Shown here in pieces: positions 9,296 through 14,326 of a stretch of DNA of 14,326 nucleotides. This stretch comes from Irineochytrium annulatum (lineage: Eukaryota > Chytridiomycota > Chytridiomycetes > Chytridiales > Chytridiaceae): NCBI GenBank assembly GCA_027600665.1, contig JADGJL010000758.1, forward strand, positions 1 to 14,326, given 5' to 3'. A program made the position numbers and the translations under genes. Numbering within the stretch: position 1 is the stretch's first letter; every line of letters starts with the position of its first letter. The notes under the pieces are model-generated. The model saw only the letters and a list, made by a program, of their open reading frames with translations, ran no database searches and was not told the DNA's origin.

Positions 9296-9744
9296 GGTGC
9301 TGTAGTCTGCAGAGGGGAGCGAGATGGGATAGAGTTAACGGGATTGTGAGAAGTTACGTTTTGGATGTCATATTACTTGTTTTTGGGAGAGCGGGTACAC
9401 TTAGAGTCGGATGGACTGGTGGGATGGATTGGGAGCGATTTACGTTTGCCGTGATTGAAGGCTCTATTTGGGGAGCGCGCTTTCCCTTTGGTCTGTAATA
9501 CTTTTTTGTAGAGTAGATACTCGCGCCCTCCGTATACCTTGCTGCATAATCATATATACTGTCGGTATCATTAATACATATCCTTAAAATCAGCTGTTGT
9601 CAAATTATCATCATGATTAGAGCTATGCGGCGTAAAATATATGTCGTCCAAACGTCCAAAGGGTAATATTACTGTGAAGGCTCTCCAACGCGAAGACCAC
9701 ATGAACGGAGAACCGGCAACAAGTGCAAATACAAAATACAGATC
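9296..9744. other. Intergenic, no feature recognised
   Basis: Mixed composition: G-rich on the plus strand to about 9480, then AT-rich to about 9670. No open frame of note, no repeat, no tRNA-like structure seen. It lies between the A-rich flank of the PHD-finger gene and the decayed minus-strand stretch. Confidence 0.5.
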
Positions 9745-10860
9745 AATCTCTCATCGCCATCACGTTTACCCGTCGAACCACCCGCCTTCTTCGAGCTAGC
9801 GCCTTCCCGTCGTCCCACCAACCTCGCTCGCCCACTTCATCGCAAGCTTCGACGCTCTCCGCCTTCGCAACCTTCCCGCCGGACACCGGCGAGGCAGCGG
9901 CCTTGCTTGGCTCCTCCTTCGCCGCAGTCTCACGGTAGTGCCCTCGCCCGCTTTCGTCGCCTGGCTCCGCGCCACATAGGCCTCCGCCTGCGCTAATGCC
10001 TTTGCGTAGCGAGGGGCTTCCCTGCCGGCTTCGTCGGCGTCCCTTGGGCCACCTTGTCACCTTGGACATGGTCGCAGACGCTGCCCTCGTCCAGTTCTTC
10101 CCCATTGCCCGCGATTTCTCCTCAGCAGCCGAAGCTTTCATTTTCACCTGCTCCTTTGCCGCGGCCGATTTCTCTTTCTCCTTAGCCGCCGCATCTTCTT
10201 CCCCTCCATCTCCCTTACCGGCGTGGTCTTCTCTTCTCTTTAGCAATTGCAACCTTCTTCCTCTCCCGCTCTGGCTCCGCCGCGGCCTTCCGCACGTTCT
10301 CCCCAGCCTTCAGGTGCTTGCGCCTCCGGTTCATTCTGCTTCGCGCGAAGCTTTCTGACATGAGAGTCAATCACATCGTTAAGCGATTTCCGCAGCAATC
10401 AAAACGTTTCTTCGCTTCTGCGCATAACAGTCAGCACAAGCAAATCGAACAACAAAAACGCTATAAACAAAAAGGGACCTGACATGCCTCCAACTTCGCA
10501 CGATAAACCACCAATATCTCTCGGGTACGCTGCCTTGTACTCCTCCTTCTTTTTCGCAGGCATCTCCTTCTATTCTTTCGCCGCTTCTGTAGAGCCTCGC
10601 GTGGCTATGCAGGGACCTCTTGGGAGCGTCCGTGTGGATCCTGGCAAGCTTGGCACCCGTATCCCTCTTCATACCCAGCTCGTCGATATCCTTCCTCCCG
10701 TCAGTCAAAAGGTCCCTCGGCGTCCGATTTGCCATGCTAACTCGGCCTTAAACCCTCCTCGGCCTTCTCCTCCCACGTCCCCATCAGCTCCGTGGGCATC
10801 GCTGAGTTCCGGTTGCTTGGTGCGCAGCGAGTGCATCCAATGGATTGAGAAAAGGATTTA
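9745..10860 (-). pseudogene. Decayed Lys/Ala/Glu-rich protein gene (probable relic)
   Basis: On the minus strand, protein-like Lys/Ala/Glu-rich segments follow one another but in different frames. Examples: KSLNDVIDSHVRKLRAKQNE (from 10389), RRRKHLKAGENVRKAAAEPE (from 10328), EEDAAAKEKEKSAAAKEQ (around 10200), KALAQAEAYVARSQATKAGE (from 10002) and AAKEEPSKAAASPVSGGK (around 9920). Stops interrupt each frame. Further up, KKKEEYKAAYP (around 10540) is followed by a possible 61-nt T-rich GT-AG intron (10491-10431). The composition suggests a basic nuclear or coiled-coil protein; KKKEEYKAAYP loosely recalls the end of an HMG box, but I cannot show a full domain. The changes of frame are too closely spaced for ordinary introns, so frame-shifting decay or sequencing error is the better reading. 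Confidence 0.4.
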
Positions 10861-11813
10861 GTCGCTCAAGGCGCTTTGGGGATTCGACACAGGGAGACGA
10901 CAGATTGCGCAGGGTGGCCAGACGCTCGCTCGCGCTTCCGACTGATGACTGCTGGCGTGTCCACCGTTATCATCACATTTACTTTCCATGGACAAGGGGA
11001 AGTCTCTCCAATATCTTACTTACCTATCCTCTCATCCAGTGTTACGGTCTTTCCCCGCGGCGCGACACAGACAAACGACCCAAAAAACTTCCCCGGCCTG
11101 CCCGGCGACTGGATCCGGGGATGACGACAGCCTCGCTTCGACCACGCCAGTCCTGCGCTGTAACGCGAACCCTGTCGGCCGCGCAAGGCCATTGGCCAGC
11201 CCTTTGGGCAAGGAGCGTTAAGAGAGAGTCATTTTCGATTAACAGGAGACCCAGCTTCTTCCCCTTTGACTTCTACCCAAATAACTTTATTTTATTTTTT
11301 GTTTTATTCTTTAAAAGAAGAATAGTCGTTCTGGTGCATCAGAAAACACATTTTGGACTTGAAGCGACGAGGTCGTGGCTGCACTACATCTCCATCTTAG
11401 AAAAGGGTGTGTTGACTGTGTGGGCGGTCGGTTGAGTGAGCGAACCTGCACGGTCCGCAAGTGCAGTCACGAAAGCAGCCAGCTCGCGTCGCGGTTGGTA
11501 AGCTGGCCAAGCTACTCCATAAATCATAAATGTAGGCAAGCAGGCAACAAGCAGGATAAGGATTTTAGCATGCACAAACGCCCTGCTCGCAACATGTGAG
11601 GTGCCTTCCCCCTCACCATCACGCTGACGGCGCCGACGTAAGACGGACGGCCAAACCTCGCTGAGACTGACCTGGGCGCGGGGTTGGTCGGGCGTTCCCC
11701 CGTGGGGGGTGGAATGAAACTGCTAACTTAGCTGATTCAGACTTTCCGATTTGAGCTGACCACCTGCTTCCGTCCGTGCTTGCGGATCCATCGACCTGAT
11801 CTCAGTGCAAGCA
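10861..11813 (+). promoter_or_regulatory. Intergenic region and 5' leader of the RGS gene
   Basis: No supported gene. A plus-strand open frame through 10845-11435 has no recognisable domain and crosses a very T-rich stretch (11284-11315), so I treat it as chance. Near the RGS start are motifs for a leader intron: candidate donors GTGAGG (11596) or GTAAGA (11638), a CTAAC branch-like motif (11723-11727) and acceptor GATTCAG (11740). Removing it would delete an upstream ATG at 11714 with a five-codon uORF. A small CTGCAC/GTGCAG inverted repeat (11446-11466) is probably incidental. Confidence 0.45.
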
Positions 11814-13751
11814 ATGCAAGTCCAGCGCTCCATCGTTCCGTCAACAGAAGTCGCCGACGTCCTGGTCCACGGCCCCCCCGCCAGCGTTATGTGGGAACCT
11901 CAAGCCGCCGCAATCGTTGCTGCCGTACCGTACGACGGCCGGGAACGCCGGAGACGAAAGGACTACAACCCTACGCCTAGCCCGCCAGCACGGGCTCTGG
12001 CTGCCGCTCTAATGCGGAGCGACGCAGATGATGATCAGGACTCGGCCGATTTTGTTGAGGGCGACCGCATCCCGGACGGAGACGAGCCGGACTCCGATTC
12101 GCAGGACGAAAGAGACGAGGAGTCCCGCTCCTATCGCAGCGACGATCGTTTTGAGACCGTATCCAGCACGACCGATGGCGAGGACGACCTGAGCTCGGAT
12201 GAGACGAGCCCTGACGCCACAGACGCCACCCCTCCACGCTCAGTCTCCCTGGAGCAGAAGCGCAAGAACAGGAACCGCTACATCAACGGCCCAGCTCTGC
12301 ACGCCCAGCCGCTTGCCGGCACGAGCCCGAGCAGCCAAGGCTCTTTGGCACGCTATGAACGCTTCGCGCCTCCGAAGCACACCGTCCCGGCTCCCGTCGG
12401 CGTATATCGCCAGGTCCCCGCCATCTCCTCGGTAGATCACCCGGCTTTCATTGCAAAGCCTGCGTCTCCTCCGCCTCCGACCTCCGGCGCTGCTTCGATG
12501 CGCCCTTATAACCCAACTTCGCGTTCTGCCGCGTTTGGCCTGGCGCCAGCAGCCACCAACGGTGGAACATACGCCTCAGCCATGCGCCACCAGCGGTCGC
12601 CACCGGGGTCTGCTGACAACTCACCTAGAGGATCCTTCGACTCTGTGCGGTCGTCCTCCACCGCCCGGTCGAGACAAGCTAACAACGCCATGAACGCCGC
12701 GGTGACCGCGTCGACACCCCAGGTGCACCAGCCCGAGCCCAAGCGCATCAACACCGAGCCCCGCGTCGCGACGTCCCGCCCCACTACGCCCAGCAACGGG
12801 GCCTCGGCGACCGCCACACCGACGCCAGGGTCGTCTAATTCCGCCAGCGCCGCGTCCCTCGCCACGCCCACCCTCACCTACACCGCCGTCCCAGCCACGA
12901 TCGCGTCCTCATCGTCGTCGTCGGCCAACACCTCAACGACGTCCCTCCAAGCTCGCGGCCGCCGGTCCGCCTTTGCGCAGATGATGCGTGACGCGCCCAC
13001 GCTGGCCTCCTTCGCGCGATTCTCGGAGCAGGAGCACTGCGGCGAGAGCCTCCTCTTCCTGCGCAGGCTCGCGGGCATCGAGGTGTCGCTGCTCGGCCTT
13101 GCCGATGTCATGGAGGACGCGGACGGGCTCGTGATGGGTTTGGGCAGGGCGCTGGATCGATTCGTTGGCGTTGCGGGCGGGGAGGAGGAGGACGATGCCG
13201 CGGGCGGTGTCGGTGAGGAGGGTCCCGGTGGAGACGGGCTGGAGGTCTCGACGTGGGCGAGGGTGGAGCCGCTGGCGGCTTTGTTTCGCGATTTCCTGGC
13301 GGATGACGCGCCGCTCGAGTTGAATGTGAGCGGGGGCGTGAAGCGCGGCGTGAGGGCGTGGATGGATGAGCTGGCTTCCGGGGATGGTGAAAGTGTGTCG
13401 GCGACGACAGGCGCTTTCGACCGGGCAGCGGACCACGTGCTCGATATGATTTACCGGGACGTGTTCCCGCGTTTCTGTGCGGCGCAGCAGCAGCAGATTG
13501 GACGCGGGAGGTCCGCGACCGATGTCGGGGTCGGGGGAGCGAGGGGGGAGGCCATCATGAAGGAGGCGAGGAAGAGGGACCGCGCGCCGAGTCTCGGGGT
13601 GGGCGCATATAACTTCGACGGGGATTCGAGCGTGGTTGTTACCGATAGAGGACGAAGGAGGGGGATGAGTGAGAGCAAGCCGGTGGGGAAGGAGGTGAGG
13701 GAGAGGTCCAAGTCTAAATCAAGATTCAATTTTTTCAAGGTCAAAGAGTGA
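11814..13751 (+). CDS. RGS-domain protein (regulator of G-protein signalling), 645 aa
   Basis: RGS domains bind active G-alpha subunits and speed GTP hydrolysis at the inner plasma membrane. The single exon starts at ATG 11814; the frame stays open upstream to a stop at 11757-11759 but has no earlier ATG. The N-terminal half (1-380) is predicted disordered: a basic patch RERRRRK near 44-50, a strongly acidic Asp/Glu/Ser stretch (about 69-140), then Ser/Thr/Pro/Ala-rich sequence. The RGS domain covers about 385-553. It starts at FAQMMRDAPTLASFARF, includes FRDFLADDAPLELNV and ends FDRAADHVLDMIYRDVFPRF, which match the RGS helix pattern well. It is split by an acidic Gly-rich insert (about 453-478). 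The usual Asn in the EN-x-x-FW motif is Ser412 and the usual Trp is Leu416; Asn504 is kept. The tail is basic (RERSKSKSRFNFFKVKE), possibly membrane-binding. No DEP or transmembrane segment is seen. Confidence 0.82.
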   Translation: MQVQRSIVPSTEVADVLVHGPPASVMWEPQAAAIVAAVPYDGRERRRRKDYNPTPSPPARALAAALMRSDADDDQDSADFVEGDRIPDGDEPDSDSQDERDEESRSYRSDDRFETVSSTTDGEDDLSSDETSPDATDATPPRSVSLEQKRKNRNRYINGPALHAQPLAGTSPSSQGSLARYERFAPPKHTVPAPVGVYRQVPAISSVDHPAFIAKPASPPPPTSGAASMRPYNPTSRSAAFGLAPAATNGGTYASAMRHQRSPPGSADNSPRGSFDSVRSSSTARSRQANNAMNAAVTASTPQVHQPEPKRINTEPRVATSRPTTPSNGASATATPTPGSSNSASAASLATPTLTYTAVPATIASSSSSSANTSTTSLQARGRRSAFAQMMRDAPTLASFARFSEQEHCGESLLFLRRLAGIEVSLLGLADVMEDADGLVMGLGRALDRFVGVAGGEEEDDAAGGVGEEGPGGDGLEVSTWARVEPLAALFRDFLADDAPLELNVSGGVKRGVRAWMDELASGDGESVSATTGAFDRAADHVLDMIYRDVFPRFCAAQQQQIGRGRSATDVGVGGARGEAIMKEARKRDRAPSLGVGAYNFDGDSSVVVTDRGRRRGMSESKPVGKEVRERSKSKSRFNFFKVKE

Positions 13752-14277
13752 GGGGCTTGTGGTCATAGACTTCTTTTGTCAGCGTAATTTAGACTAGCTT
13801 TCCGTTTTCCGTTTTCATATCCTCGTTTCTTGGCCCTCAACCCCGTCATTCGCCTTGCTCCAGCCTTTCTGCATTGCTTTTATCCTACACAATCTGTCTG
13901 GCTAAGTTAAAACTAGATTAGGAAAATGAGGTTTTGGTTAATCTCGTCTTCTCTTTTCGGCCGTCATGTTTTTATTTCGTTTCTAGACTTACCATTGCAT
14001 GCTTTCCGTTTCTCCTTACACAGCACTCTCGTATTGCAATCCGAAAACTAACCCAAACACAAATAAAGCCGTATTATTATTATTTCTCTTTATAAGCAGC
14101 ATAGCAATATACAACCATCCTCCTGCCACCTCCAACTCCATCTCTGCGTTGCTGCCTAATGCACATTGAAATTAAAAAATACATTAAGGCGTTTCCCTAA
14201 CAAGTAAAGGACTAAACAAAGTGCCAACATTAGCACACAAAATGAAATTTTTGAACCCGACGTCGCAATCTCCCCCT
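13752..14277. other. 3' flank of the RGS gene, AT-rich intergenic
   Basis: After the TGA stop the sequence turns T-rich then AT-rich, typical of a fungal 3' UTR and convergent intergenic spacer. No gene is supported here apart from the poly(A) signal listed separately. Confidence 0.6.
14062..14067 (+). terminator. Candidate poly(A) signal of the RGS gene
   Basis: Canonical AATAAA about 310 nt downstream of the RGS stop codon, in an AT-rich context. Confidence 0.45.
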
Positions 14278-14326
14278 TTATCGCCTCCCACCTCGGCCAC
14301 CAGGATTCCTCCCACCCGCCCCACGC
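14278..14326 (-). CDS. Possible C-terminal RGG tail of a convergent gene (partial)
   Basis: On the minus strand one frame entering from the right edge reads RGAGGRNPGGRGGRR and then TAA (14280-14278). Arg/Gly tails of this kind end many RNA-binding proteins (Sm/Lsm proteins, hnRNP-like proteins). GC content falls sharply just past the stop, as at the ends of the other genes here, and the convergent layout fits. The segment is only 15 codons long, and a different frame also stays open to a stop at 14156, so this is tentative. Confidence 0.3.
   Translation of the reverse strand, partial: RGAGGRNPGGRGGRR

Noticed and set aside
9743..10252. 169-codon minus-strand frame as an intact gene
   Set aside because: The coding-like character continues outside it in other frames on both sides, so it is better described as one piece of a decayed gene than as a complete protein.
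10845..11435. 196-codon plus-strand open frame
   Set aside because: No recognisable domain; crosses a T-rich stretch giving a meaningless Phe/Leu run; composition unlike the real genes here.
11446..11466. CTGCAC/GTGCAG short inverted repeat as a regulatory hairpin
   Set aside because: Arms are only 6 bp with a 9-nt spacer; expected by chance in a window this size.

Overview
This window is nuclear DNA of a GC-rich filamentous or zoosporic fungus. The genes are split by short GT-AG introns (mostly 52-70 nt). The proteins are a P3A plasma-membrane proton pump, a PHD-finger chromatin protein and an RGS-domain G-protein regulator. The pump mixes fungal-type and plant-type P3A signatures, which would fit a basidiomycete or an early-diverging (chytrid-like) fungus; sequence reading alone cannot settle the phylum. 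I see no CRISPR array, bacterial operon, rRNA, tRNA or intact transposon.

Layout, left to right. (1) 1-268, minus: the 5' end of a secreted protein gene, with a signal peptide and an Ala/Thr/Pro-rich stretch, cut by the window edge. (2) 269-1400: intergenic, holding the promoter side of gene 1 and the 3' flank of the pump. (3) 1401-4561, minus: complete H+-ATPase gene, six coding exons, 948 aa, plus a likely 5'UTR intron and a TATA element. (4) 4562-5536: divergent promoter region between the pump and the next gene, with a perfect 11-bp inverted repeat. (5) 5537-9061, plus: complete five-exon gene for a 947-aa PHD-finger protein; its first coding exon is only 4 nt and is followed by a 418-nt intron. 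(6) 9062-9744: strikingly A-rich 3' flank, then unremarkable intergenic DNA. (7) about 9745-10860, minus: a Lys/Ala/Glu-rich coding-like stretch that changes frame repeatedly, probably a decayed gene. (8) 10861-11813: intergenic and 5' leader of the next gene. (9) 11814-13751, plus: single-exon gene for a 645-aa protein with a divergent C-terminal RGS domain and a disordered N-terminal half. (10) 13752-14326: 3' flank with AATAAA, then possibly the RGG-rich C-terminal tail of a convergent minus-strand gene.

The genes do not form an obvious pathway. The pump maintains the plasma-membrane proton gradient, the PHD protein is probably a nuclear chromatin reader, and the RGS protein would act on heterotrimeric G-protein signalling. 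The only physical link is the head-to-head arrangement of the pump and the PHD gene over about 1 kb of shared upstream DNA. I found no convincing new multi-gene system. The most useful leads are splicing oddities, a divergent RGS domain lacking canonical contact residues, a promoter palindrome and a gene relic.
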